DNA of 64,000 nucleotides, taken from Climacium dendroides (lineage: Eukaryota > Streptophyta > Bryopsida > Hypnales > Climaciaceae). A program made the position numbers and the translations under genes. Positions 1 to 11,456 of the stretch are shown in pieces. The notes under the pieces were generated by a model. It was not told the DNA's origin. It made no database searches and was given only the letters and a program-made list of their open reading frames with translations. The DNA is taken from NCBI GenBank assembly GCA_950106755.1, contig CATNNA010000003.1, positions 1,178,001 to 1,242,000 on the forward strand. The letters are read 5' to 3'. Within the stretch, counting starts at the first letter, position 1. Every line of letters begins with the position of its first letter.

Positions 1-848
1 AAAAATGAAACTCTACAAATCATGCTATATTTAATAGAAACCAAAACAATGAATTATATCGTTTTGACGTGGAAGCATGTCCGAAAACATATTACACAAC
101 CTGCAAATCTTCGAAATAATTAGGATTCAGCCAAAAATGAAGTTTAAGAGAACCCTATTGCTTCCCCACACTTTTCAATTTGAAATGGGTTTAAAAAAAG
201 AAACTCTAAAAATTATTCTGTATTTAATAGAAACCAAAACAATGAATCATATCGTTTTGAAGTGGTAGCATGTCCGAAAACTTATTACACAAGTTGCAAA
301 TCTTCGAAATAATTAGGATTCATCCAAAGATGAAGTTTAAGAGAACCCTATTGCTTGCCCACACTATTCCATTTGAAATGGGTTTAAAAAAGGAAACTCT
401 AAAAATTATTCTGTATTTAATAGAAACCAAAACAATAAATTATATCGTTTTGACGTGGAAGCATGTCCGAAAACATATTACACAACCTGCAAATCTTCGA
501 AATAATTAGGATTCATCAAAAAATGAAGTTTAAGAGAACCCTATTGCTTCCCCACACTTTTCCATTTGAAATGGGTTTAAAAAAAGAAACTCTAAAAATT
601 ATTCTGTATTTAATAGAAACCAAAACAATGAATTATATCGTTTTGACGTGGAAGCATGTCCGAAAACATATTACACAAGTTGCAAATCTACGAAATAATT
701 AGGATTCATCAAAAAATGAAGTTTAAAAGAACCCTATTGCTTCCCCACACTTTTCCATTTGAAATGGGTTTAAAAAAAGAAACTCTAAAAATTATTCTGT
801 ATTTAATAGAAACCAAAACAATGAATTATATCGTTTTGACGTGGAAGC

Positions 849-1234
849 ATGTCCGAAAACATATTACACAAGTTGCAAATCATCGAAATAATTAGGATTC
901 ATAAAAAAATGATGTTTACGAGAACCCTATTGCTTCCCCCCACTTTTCCATTTGAAATGGGTTTAATAAATGAAACTCTACAAATCATGCTATATTTAAT
1001 AGAAACCAAAACAATGAATTATATCGTTTTGACGTGGAAGCATGTCCGAAAACATATTACACAAGTTGCAAATCATCGAAATAATTAGGATTCATAAAAA
1101 AATGATGTTTACGAGAACCCTATTGCTTCCCCCCACTTTTCCATTTGAAATGGGTTTAATAAATGAAACTCTACAAATCATGCTATATTTAATAGAAACC
1201 AAAACAATGAATTATATCGTTTTGACGTGGAAGC
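849..1234 (+). repeat. Tandem pair of identical monomers
   Basis: The monomers at 849-1041 and 1042-1234 appear identical base for base, both with AATCATCGAAATAATT, TTCATAAAAAAATGATG, TTTACGAGAACC and CCCCCCAC. The same subtype recurs at 2,393, 2,779, 4,130, 4,709 and 6,060, but only here are two copies adjacent. This is the signature of a very recent single-monomer duplication. Confidence 0.9.
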
Positions 1235-2199
1235 ATGTCCGAAAACATATTACACAAGTTGCAAATCTTCGAAATAATTAGGATTCATCAAAAAATGAAG
1301 TTTAGGAGAACCCTATTGCTTCCGCACACTTTTCCATTTGAAATAGGTTTAAAAAACGAAACTCTACAAATCATGCTATATTTAATAGAAACCAAAACAA
1401 TGAATTATATCGTTTTGACGTGGAAGCATGTCCGAAAACATATTACACCAGTTGCAAATCTTCGAAATAATTAGGATTCATCAAAAAATGAAGTTTAAGA
1501 GAACCCTATTGCTTCCGCACACTTTTCCATTTGAAATGGGTTTAAAAAATGAAACTCTACAAATCATGCTATATTTAATAGAAACCAAAACAATGAATTA
1601 TATCGTTTTGACGTGGAAGCATGTCCGAAAACATATTACACCAGTTGCAAATCTTCGAAATAATTAGGATTCATCAAAAATTGATGTTTAAAAGAACCCT
1701 ATTGCTTCCCCACACTTTTCCATTTGAAATGGGTTTAAAAAATGAAACTCTAAAAATCATGCTATATTTAATAGAAACCAAAACAATGAATTATATCGTT
1801 TTGACGTGGAAGCATGTCCGAAAACATATTACACCAGTTGCAAATCTACGAAATAATTAGGATTCAGCCAAAAATGAAGTTTAAGAAAACCATATTGCTT
1901 CCCCACACTTTTCCAATTCAAATCGGTTTAAAAAATGAAACTCTACAAATCATGCTATATTTAATAGAAACCAAAACAATGAATTATATCGTTTTGACGT
2001 GGAAGCATGTCCGAAAACATATTACACAACCTGCAAATCTTCGAAATAATTAGGATTCATCCAAAAATGAAGTTTAAAAGAACCCTATTGCTTCCCCACA
2101 CTTTTCCATTTGAAATGGGTTTAATAAATGAAACTCTACAAATCATGCTATATTTAATAGAAACCAAAACAATGAATTATATCGTTTTGACGTGGAAGC

Positions 2200-2971
2200 A
2201 TGTCCGAATACATATTACACAAGTTGCAAATCTTCGAAATAATTAGGATTCATCAAAAATTGATGTTTAAGAGAACCCTATTGCTTCCGCACACTTTTCC
2301 ATTTGAAATGGGTTTAAAAAAAGAAACTCTAAAAATTATTCTGTATTTAATAGAAACCAAAACAATGAATTATATCGTTTTGACGTGGAAGCATGTCCGA
2401 AAACATATTACACAAGTTGCAAATCATCGAAATAATTAGGATTCATAAAAAAATGATGTTTACGAGAACCCTATTGCTTCCCCCCACTTTTCCATTTGAA
2501 ATGGGTTTAATAAATGAAACTCTACAAATCATGCTATATTTAATAGAAACCAAAACAATGAATTATATCGTTTTGACGTGGAAGCATGTCCGAATACATA
2601 TTACACAAGTTGCAAATCTTCGAAATAATTAGGATTCATCAAAAATTGATGTTTAAGAGAACCCTATTGCTTCCGCACACTTTTCCATTTGAAATGGGTT
2701 TAAAAAAAGAAACTCTAAAAATTATTCTGTATTTAATAGAAACCAAAACAATGAATTATATCGTTTTGACGTCGAAGCATGTCCGAAAACATATTACACA
2801 AGTTGCAAATCATCGAAATAATTAGGATTCATAAAAAAATGATGTTTACGAGAACCCTATTGCTTCCCCCCACTTTTCCATTTGAAATGGGTTTAATAAA
2901 TGAAACTCTACAAATCATGCTATATTTAATAGAAACCAAAACAATGAATTATATCGTTTTGACGTGGAAGC
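2200..2971 (+). repeat. Dimer higher-order repeat, 386 bp x 2
   Basis: The two-monomer unit 2,200-2,585 is repeated at 2,586-2,971. The first monomer carries GTCCGAATACAT, CAAAAATTGATG, CCGCACAC and ATTATTCTG; the second is the AATCATCGAA/TACGAGAACC subtype. The only difference I found is G to C at 2,773 (GACGTCGAAGC). Similarity continues briefly into 2,972 and is lost within that monomer. Confidence 0.88.
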
Positions 2972-3743
2972 ATGTCCGAATACATATTACACAAGTTGCA
3001 AATCTTCGAAATAATTAGGATTCATCAAAAAATGAAGTTTAAAAGAACCCTATTGCTTCCCCACACTTTTCCATTTGAAATGGGTTTAAAAAATGAAACT
3101 CTACAAATCATGCTATATTTAATAGAAACCAAAACAATGAATTATATCGTTTTGACGTGGAAGCATGTCCGAAAACATATTACACCAGTTGCAAATCTTC
3201 GAAATAATTAGGATTTATCAAAAAATGAAGTTTAGGAGAACCCTATTGCTTCCGCACACTTTTCCATTTGAAATAGATTTAAAAAATGAAACTCTACAAA
3301 TCATGCTATATTTAATAGAAACCAAAACAATGAATTATATCGTTTTGACGTGGAAGCATGTCCGAATACATATTACACAAGTTGCAAATCTTCGAAATAA
3401 TTAGGATTCATCAAAAATTGATGTTTAAGAGAACCCTATTGCTTCCCCACACTTTTCCATTTGAAATGGGTTTAAAAAATGAAACTCTAAAAATCATGCT
3501 ATATTTAATAGAAACCAAAACAATGAATTATATCGTTTTGACGTGGAAGCATGTCCGAAAACATATTACACCAGTTGCAAATCTTCGAAATAATTAGGAT
3601 TCATCCAAAAATGAAGTTTAAGAGAACCCTATTGCTTCCCCACACTTTTCCATTTGAAATCGGTTTAAAAAATGAAACTCTAAAAATCATGCTATATTTA
3701 ATAGAAACCAAAACAATAAATTATATCGTTTTGACGTGGAAGC

Positions 3744-4901
3744 ATGTCCGAAAACATATTACACCAGTTGCAAATCTTCGAAATAATTAGGATTCATCCA
3801 AAAATGAAGTTTAAGAGAACCCTATTGCTTCCCCACACTTTTCCATTTGAAATGGGTTTAGAAAAAGAAACTCTAAAAATTATTCTGTATTTAATAGAAA
3901 CCAAAACAATGAATTATATCGTTTTGACGTGGAAGCATGTCCGAAAACATATTACACAAGTTGCAAATCTACGAAATAATTAGGATTCATCAAAAAATGA
4001 AGTTTAAAAGAACCCTATTGCTTCCCCACACTTTTCCATTTGAAATGGGTTTAAAAAAAGAAACTCTAAAAATTATTCTGTATTTAATAGAAACCAAAAC
4101 AATGAATTATATCGTTTTGACATGGAAGCATGTCCGAAAACATATTACACAAGTTGCAAATCATCGAAATAATTAGGATTCATAAAAAAATGATGTTTAC
4201 GAGAACCCTATTGCTTCCCCCCACTTTTCCATTTGAAATGGGTTTAATAAATGAAACTCTACAAATCATGCTATATTTAATAGAAACCAAAACAATGAAT
4301 TATATCGTTTTGACGTGGAAGCATGTCCGAAAACATATTACACCAGTTGCAAATCTTCGAAATAATTAGGATTCATCCAAAAATGAAGTTTAAGAGAACC
4401 CTATTGCTTCCCCACACTTTTCCATTTGAAATGGGTTTAGAAAAAGAAACTCTAAAAATTATTCTGTATTTAATAGAAACCAAAACAATGAATTATATCG
4501 TTTTGACGTGGAAGCATGTCCGAAAACATATTACACAAGTTGCAAATCTACGAAATAATTAGGATTCATCAAAAAATGAAGTTTAAAAGAACCCTATTGC
4601 TTCCCCACACTTTTCCATTTGAAATGGGTTTAAAAAAAGAAACTCTAAAAATTATTCTGTATTTAATAGAAACCAAAACAATGAATTATATCGTTTTGAC
4701 ATGGAAGCATGTCCGAAAACATATTACACAAGTTGCAAATCATCGAAATAATTAGGATTCATAAAAAAATGATGTTTACGAGAACCCTATTGCTTCCCCC
4801 CACTTTTCCATTTGAAATGGGTTTAATAAATGAAACTCTACAAATCATGCTATATTTAATAGAAACCAAAACAATGAATTATATCGTTTTGACGTGGAAG
4901 C
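3744..4901 (+). repeat. Trimer higher-order repeat, 579 bp x 2
   Basis: The monomers starting at 3,744, 3,937 and 4,130 recur in order at 4,323, 4,516 and 4,709. Shared private marks include TTTAGAAAAAGAAAC in the first, AATCTACGAAAT in the second, GACATGG at the end of the second (a CG to CA change) and AATCATCGAA in the third. The monomer at 4,902 then departs from the pattern. Confidence 0.88.
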
Positions 4902-7217
4902 ATGTCCGAAAACATATTACACCAGTTGCAAATCTTCGAAATAATTAGGATTCATCCAAAAATGAAGTTTAAGAGAATCCTATTGCTTCCCCACACTTTT
5001 CCATTTGAAATGGGTTTAAAAAATGAAACTCTACAAATCATGCTATATTAAATAGAAACCAAAACAATAAATTATATCGTTTTGACGTGGAAGCATGTCC
5101 AAAAACATATTACACCAGTTGCAAATCTTCGAAATAATTAGGATTCATCAAAAAATGAAGTTTAGAAGAACCCTATTGCTTCCGTACACTTTTCCATTTG
5201 AAATAGGTTTAAAAAATGAAACTCTACAAATCATGCTATATTTAATAGAAACCAAAACAATGAATTATATCGTTTTGACGTGGAAGCATGTCTGAAAACA
5301 TATTACACAAGTTGCAAATTTTCGAAATAATTAGGATTCATCAAAAAATGATGTTTAAGAGAACCCTATTGCTTCCCCACACTTTTCCATTTGAAATGGG
5401 TTTAAAAAAAGAAACTCTAAAAATCATGCTATATTTAATAGAAACCAAAACAATGAATTATATCGTTTTGACGTGGAAGCATGTCCGAAAACATATTACA
5501 CAAGTTGCAAATGTTCGAAATAATTAGGATTCATCAAAAAATAAAGTTTAAGAGAACCCTATTGCTTCCCCACTCTTTTCCATTTGAAATGGGTTTGAAA
5601 AAAGAAACTCTAAAAATTATTCTGTATTTAATAGAAACCAAAACAATGAATTATATCGTTTTGACGTGGAAGCATGTCCGAAAACATATTACACAAGTTG
5701 CAAATCTTCGAAATAATTAGGATTCATCAGAAAATGAAGTTTAGGAGAACCCTATTGCTTCCCCACACTTTTCCATTTGAAATGGGTTTAAAAAAAGAAA
5801 CTCTAAAAATTATTCTGTATTTAATAGAAACCAAAACAATGAATTATATCGTTTTGACGTGGAAGCATGTCCGAAAACATATTACACAAGTTGCAAATCT
5901 ACGAAATAATTAGGATTCATCAAAAAATGAAGTTTAAAAGAACCCTATTGCTTCCCCACACTTTTCCATTTGAAATGGGTTTAAAAAAAGAAACTCTAAA
6001 AATTATTCTGTATTTAATAGAAACCAAAACAATGAATTATATCGTTTTGACATGGAAGCATGTCCGAAAACATATTACACAAGTTGCAAATCATCGAAAT
6101 AATTAGGATTCATAAAAAAATGATGTTTACGAGAACCCTATTGCTTCCCCCCACTTTTCCATTTGAAATGGGTTTAATAAATGAAACTCTACAAATCATG
6201 CTATATTTAATAGAAACCAAAACAATGAATTATATCGTTTTGACGTGGAAGCATGTCCGAAAACATATTACACCAGTTGCAAATCTTCGAAATAATTAGG
6301 ATTCATCCAAAAATGAAGTTTAAGAGAATCCTATTGCTTCCCCACACTTTTCCATTTGAAATGGGTTTAAAAAATGAAACTCTACAAATCATGCTATATT
6401 AAATAGAAACCAAAACAATAAATTATATCGTTTTGACGTGGAAGCATGTCCAAAAACATATTACACCAGTTGCAAATCTTCGAAATAATTAGGATTCATC
6501 AAAAAATGAAGTTTAGAAGAACCCTATTGCTTCCGTACACTTTTCCATTTGAAATAGGTTTAAAAAATGAAACTCTACAAATCATGCTATATTTAATAGA
6601 AACCAAAACAATGAATTATATCGTTTTGACGTGGAAGCATGTCTGAAAACATATTACACAAGTTGCAAATTTTCGAAATAATTAGGATTCATCAAAAAAT
6701 GATGTTTAAGAGAACCCTATTGCTTCCCCACACTTTTCCATTTGAAATGGGTTTAAAAAAAGAAACTCTAAAAATCATGCTATATTTAATAGAAACCAAA
6801 ACAATGAATTATATCGTTTTGACGTGGAAGCATGTCCGAAAACATATTACACAAGTTGCAAATGTTCGAAATAATTAGGATTCATCAAAAAATAAAGTTT
6901 AAGAGAACCCTATTGCTTCCCCACTCTTTTCCATTTGAAATGGGTTTGAAAAAAGAAACTCTAAAAATTATTCTGTATTTAATAGAAACCAAAACAATGA
7001 ATTATATCGTTTTGACGTGGAAGCATGTCCGAAAACATATTACACAAGTTGCAAATCTTCGAAATAATTAGGATTCATCAGAAAATGAAGTTTAGGAGAA
7101 CCCTATTGCTTCCCCACACTTTTCCATTTGAAATGGGTTTAAAAAAAGAAACTCTAAAAATTATTCTGTATTTAATAGAAACCAAAACAATGAATTATAT
7201 TGTTTTGACGTGCAAGC
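4516..7217 (+). repeat. Heptamer higher-order repeat, 1,351 bp x 2
   Basis: Seven consecutive monomers from 4,516 are repeated from 5,867 with an offset of 1,351 bp (7 x 193). Diagnostic shared changes are GACATGG (4,700 and 6,051), GAGAATCC plus the internal TAA in the third monomer, GTCCAAAAACAT with ACACCAG in the fourth, CCGTACAC in that same monomer, TTTTCGAAATAA in the fifth, AATAAAGTTTAAG with CCACTC in the sixth, and CATCAGAAAATG in the seventh. The match ends about 7,200, where the right copy changes to TATTGTTTTGACGTGCAAGCATGACC. It overlaps the trimer repeat, so the trimer formed first or in the same process. Confidence 0.9.
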
Positions 7218-10200
7218 ATGACCGAAAACATATTACACAAGTTGCAAATCTTCGAAATAATTAGGATTCATCAAAAATTGATGTTTACGAGGACCCTATT
7301 GCTTGCCCACACTATTCCATTTGAAATGGGTTTAAAAAAAGAAACTCTAAAAGTCATGCTATATTAAATAGAAACCAAAACAATGAATTATATCGTTTTG
7401 ACGTAGAAGCATGTCCGAGAACATATTACACAAGTTGCAAATCTTCGAAATAATTAGGATTCATCCAAAACTGATGTTTAAGAGAACACTATTGCTTCCC
7501 CACACTTTTCCATTTGAAATGGGTTTAAAAAAAGAAACTCTACAAATTATTCTGTATTTAATAGAAACCAAAACAATGAATTATATCGTTTTGACGTGGA
7601 AGCATGTCCGAAAACATATTACACAAGTTGCAAATCTTCGAAATAATTAGGATTCATCAAAAAATGAAGTTTAAGAGAACCCTATTGCTTCCCCACACTT
7701 TTCCATTTGAAATGGGTTGAATAAATGAAACTCTACAAATCATGCTATATTTAATAGAAACCAAAAGAATGAATTATATCGTTTTGACGTGGAAGCATGT
7801 CCGAATACATATTACACAAGTTGCAAATCTTCGAAATAATTAGGATTCATCAAAAAATGAAGTTTAGAAGAACCCTATTGCTTCCGTACACTTTTCCATT
7901 TGAAATAGGTTTTAAAAATGAAACTCTAAAAATTATTCTGTATTTAATAGAATCCAAAACAATGAATTATATCGTTTTGACGTGGAAGCATGTCCGAAAA
8001 CAAATTACACAAGTTGCAAATCTTCGAAATAATTAGGATTCATCAAAAATTGATGTTTAAGAGAACCCTATTGCTTCCCCACACTTTTCCAATTGAAATC
8101 GGTTTAAAAAAAGAAACTCTAAAAATCATGCTATATTTAATAGAAACCAAAACAATGAATTATATCGTTTTGACGTGGAAGCATGTCCGAAAATATATTA
8201 CACAAATTGCGAATCTTCGAAATAATTAGGATTCATCAAAAATTGATGTTTAAGAGAACCCTATTGCTTCCCCACACTTTTCCATTTGAAATGGGTTTAA
8301 AAGAAGAAACTCTAAAAATCATGCTATATTTCATAGAAACCAAAAGAATGAATTATATCGTTTTGACGTGGAAGCATGTCCGAAAACATATTACACAAGT
8401 TGCAAATGTTCGAAATAATTAGGATTCATCAAAAAATGAAGTTTAAGAGAACCCTATTGCTTCCCCACTCTTTTCCATTTGAAATGGGTTTGAAAAAAGA
8501 AACTCTAAAAATTATTCTGTATTTAATAGAAACCAAAACAATGAATTATATCGTTTTGACGTGGAAGCATGTCCGAAAACAAATTACACAAGTTGCAAAT
8601 CTTCGAAATAATTAGGATTCATCAAAAATTGATGTTTAAGAGAACCCTATTGCTTTCCCACAGTTTGTCATTTGAAATGGGTTTGAAAAAAGAAACTCTA
8701 AAAATTATTTTGTATTTAATAGAAACCAAAACAATGAATTATATCGTTTTGACGTGGAAGCATGTCCGAAAACATATTACACAAGTTGCAAATCTTCGAA
8801 ATAATTAGGGTTCATCCAGAAATGATGTTTAAGAGAACCCTATTGCTTCCCCACACTTTTCCATTTGAAATGGGTTTAAAAAAAGAAACTCTAAAAATCA
8901 TGCTATATTTAATAGAAACCAAAACAATGAATTATATCGTTTTGACGTGGAAGCATGTCCGAAAATATATTACACAAATTGCGAATCTTCAAAATAATTA
9001 GGATTCATCAAAAAATGAAGTCTAAGGGAACCCTATTTCTTGCCCACACTATTCCATTTGAAATGGGTTTAAAAGAAGAAACTCTAAAAATCATGCTATA
9101 TTTCATAGAAACCAAAAGAATGAGTTATATCGTTTTGACGTGGAAGCATGTCCGAAAACATATTACACAAGTTGCAAATGTTCGAAATAATTAGGATTCA
9201 TCAAAAAATGAAGTTTAAGAGAACCCTATTGCTTCCCCACTCTTTTCCATTTGAAATGGGTTTGAAAAAAGAAACTCTAAAAATTACTCTGTATTTAATA
9301 GAAACCAAAACAATGAATTATATCGTTTTGACGTAGAAGCATGTCCGAAAACATATTACACAAGTTGCAAATCTTCGAAATAATCAGGATTCATCCAAAA
9401 CTGATGTTTAAGAGAACCCTATTGCTTCCCCACACATTTCCATTTGAAATGGGTTTAAAAAAACAAACTCTAAAAATCATGCTATATTTCATAGAAACCA
9501 AAACAATGAATTATATCGTTTTGACGTGGAAGCATGTCCGAAAACATATTACACAAGTTGCAAATCTACGAAATAATTAGGATTCATCCAAAAATGAAGT
9601 TTAAGAGAACCCTATTGCTTCCCCACACTTTTCCATTTGAAATGGGTTTAAAAAAAGAAACTCTAAAAATCATGCTATATTTCATAGAAACCAAAACAAT
9701 GAATGAAATCGTTTTGAAGTGGAAGCATGTCCGAAAACATATTATACAACTTGCAAATCTTCGAAATAATTAGGATTCATCCAAAGATGAAGTTTAAGAG
9801 AACCCTATTGCTTCCCCTCACTTTTCCATTTGAAATGGGTTTAAAGAAAGAAACTCTAAAAATCATGCTATATTTAATAGAAACCAAACCATTGAATTAT
9901 ATCGTTTTGACGTGGAAGCATGTCCGAAAACATATTACACAAATTGCAAATCTTCGAAATGATTAGGATTCATCAAAAAATGAAGTTTAAGAGAACCCTA
10001 TTGCTTCCCCTCACTTTTCCATTTGAAATGGGTTTAAAGAAAGAAACTCTAAAAATCATGCTATATTTAATAGAAACCAAAACAATGAATTATATCGTTT
10101 TGACGTGGAAGCATGTCCGAAAACATATTATACAAGCTGCAAATCTTCGAAATAATTAGGATTTATCAAAAAATGAAGTTTGAGAGAACCCTATTGCTTC

Positions 10201-11070
10201 CCCACACTTTTCCAAATGAAATGGGTTTAAAAAAGGAAACTCTAAAAATCAGGCTATATTTAATAGAAACCAAAACAATGAATTTTATCGTTTTGAAGTG
10301 GAAGCATGTCCGAAAACATATTATACAAGTTGCAAATCTTCGAGATAATTAGGATTCATCAAAAAATGAAGTTTAAGAGAACCCTATTGCTTCCCCACAC
10401 TTTTCCAATTGAAATGTATTTAAAAAAAGAAACTCTGAAAATCATGCTATATTTAATAGAAACCAAAGCATTGAATTATATCGTTTTGACGTGGAAGCAT
10501 GTCCGAAAACATATTACACAAATTGCAAATCTTCGAAATAATTAGGATTCATCAAAAAATGAAGTTTAAGAGAACCCTATTGCTTCCCCACACTTTTCCA
10601 AATGAAATGGGTTTAAAAAATGAAACTCTAAAAATCAGGCTATATTTAATAGATACCAAAACAATGAATTTTATCGTTTTGAATTGGAAGCATGTCCGAA
10701 AACATATTATACAAGTTGCAAATCTTCGAAATAATTAGGATTCATCAAAAAATGAAGTTTGAGAGAACCCTATTGCTTTCCCACACTTTTCCATTTGAAA
10801 TGGGTTTACAAAAAGAAACTCTAAAAATCATGCTATATTTAATAGAAACCAAAACAATGAATTATATCGTTTTGACGTGGAAGCATGTCCGAAAACATAT
10901 TACACAAATCTTCGAGATAATTAGGATTCATCAAAAAATGAAGTTTGAGAGAACCGTATTGCTTCCCCACACTTTTCCAAATGAAATGGGTTTAAAAAAT
11001 GAAACTCTACAAATCATGCTATATTTAATAGAAACCAAAACAATGAATTATATCGTTTTCACCTGGAAGC
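7218..11070 (+). repeat. Heterogeneous monomer zone between two homogenised domains
   Basis: About 20 monomers that differ from one another at many private sites: AGGACCC with CTTGCCCAC (7,218), GGGTTGAATAAATG (7,604), CTTTCCCACAGTTTGTC (8,569), AAGTCTAAGGGAACC (8,955), GAATGAAATCG (9,534), CCATTGAATT (9,727) and GTATTTAAAAAAAG (10,306). Only one weak 4-monomer repeat is visible. The left-domain ATTATTCTG allele fades out here (last, altered, in the 9,148 monomer) and the right-domain features TTTGAGAGAACC, ATTATACAAG and GAAGTGG appear from about 9.7 kb onward. It reads as a transition zone that has escaped recent homogenisation. Confidence 0.85.
8183..9340 (+). repeat. Decayed 4-monomer repeat, 772-bp offset
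   Basis: The monomers at 8,183 and 8,376 resemble those at 8,955 and 9,148, 772 bp downstream. The shared unusual marks are TTAAAAGAAGAAACTC, TATATTTCATAGAAACC and AAAAGAATGA in the first, then AATGTTCGAAAT with CCACTC and GGGTTTGAAAAAAG in the second. The later copy has extra private changes (AAGTCTAAGGG, GAATGAGTTAT, ATTACTCTG). An older duplication than those elsewhere in the window. Confidence 0.75.
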
Positions 11071-11117
11071 ATGTCCGAAAACATATTACACCAGTTGCAA
11101 ATCTTCGAAATAATTAG
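10692..11117 (+). other. 7-bp deletion that fuses two monomer open frames (141 codons)
   Basis: In the monomer beginning at 10,885 the expected ACACAAGTTGCAAATC reads ACACAAATC (10,902-10,910), a loss of 7 bp, so this unit is 186 bp. The deletion lies between two short CAA direct repeats, consistent with replication slippage. Because 7 leaves remainder 1 on division by 3, the reading frame of the upstream monomer's 79-codon open frame is switched into that of the next copy, giving one 141-codon frame made of two partial repeats. It is the only length change in the window other than the 192-bp variant. There is no sign that the fused frame is expressed; it is a chance consequence of the deletion. 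Confidence 0.9.
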
Positions 11118-11456
11118 GATTCATCCAAAAATGAAGTTTAAGAGAACCCTATTGCTTCCCCACACATTTCCAAATGAAATGGGTTTAAAAAAAGAAACTG
11201 TAAAAATCATGCTATATTTAATGGAAACCAAAACAATGAATTTTATCGTTTTGAAGTGGAAGCATGTCCGAAAACATAATATACAAGTTGCAAATCTTCG
11301 AAATAATTAGGATTCATCAAAAAATGAAGTTTGAGAGAACCCTATTGCTTCCCCTCACTTTTCCAATTGAAATGGGTTTAAAAAAAGAAACTCTAAAAAT
11401 CATGCTATATTTAATGGAAACCAAAACCATGAATTATATCGTTTTGAAGTGGAAGC

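Larger units (their letters stand above)
1..7217 (+). repeat. Left array domain with its own monomer subtypes
   Basis: About 37 monomers. Two alleles of the 3' third alternate here: a form reading ATTATTCTGTATTTA and a form reading ATCATGCTATATTTA. The first is seen only to about 9.34 kb (decayed by then) and is absent further right. Other domain-specific marks are TTAATAAATGAAACTCTAC, ACACCAGTTGC, TACGAGAACC with CCCCCCAC, and CCGCACAC. Nearly all copies carry GACGTGG rather than GAAGTGG near the monomer end. Local homogenisation is by short repeats: an identical monomer pair, a dimer, a trimer and a heptamer. No 192-bp monomer occurs here. In-frame TAA (GCTATATTAAATAG) interrupts the open frame in the monomers at 4,902, 6,253 and 7,218. 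Confidence 0.9.

Noticed and set aside
140..200. Short hairpins such as CTATATTTAATAG and GTTTAAAAAAAGAAAC
   Set aside because: Arms are only four bases in AT-rich sequence, as expected by chance; no stable structure or terminator can be argued.
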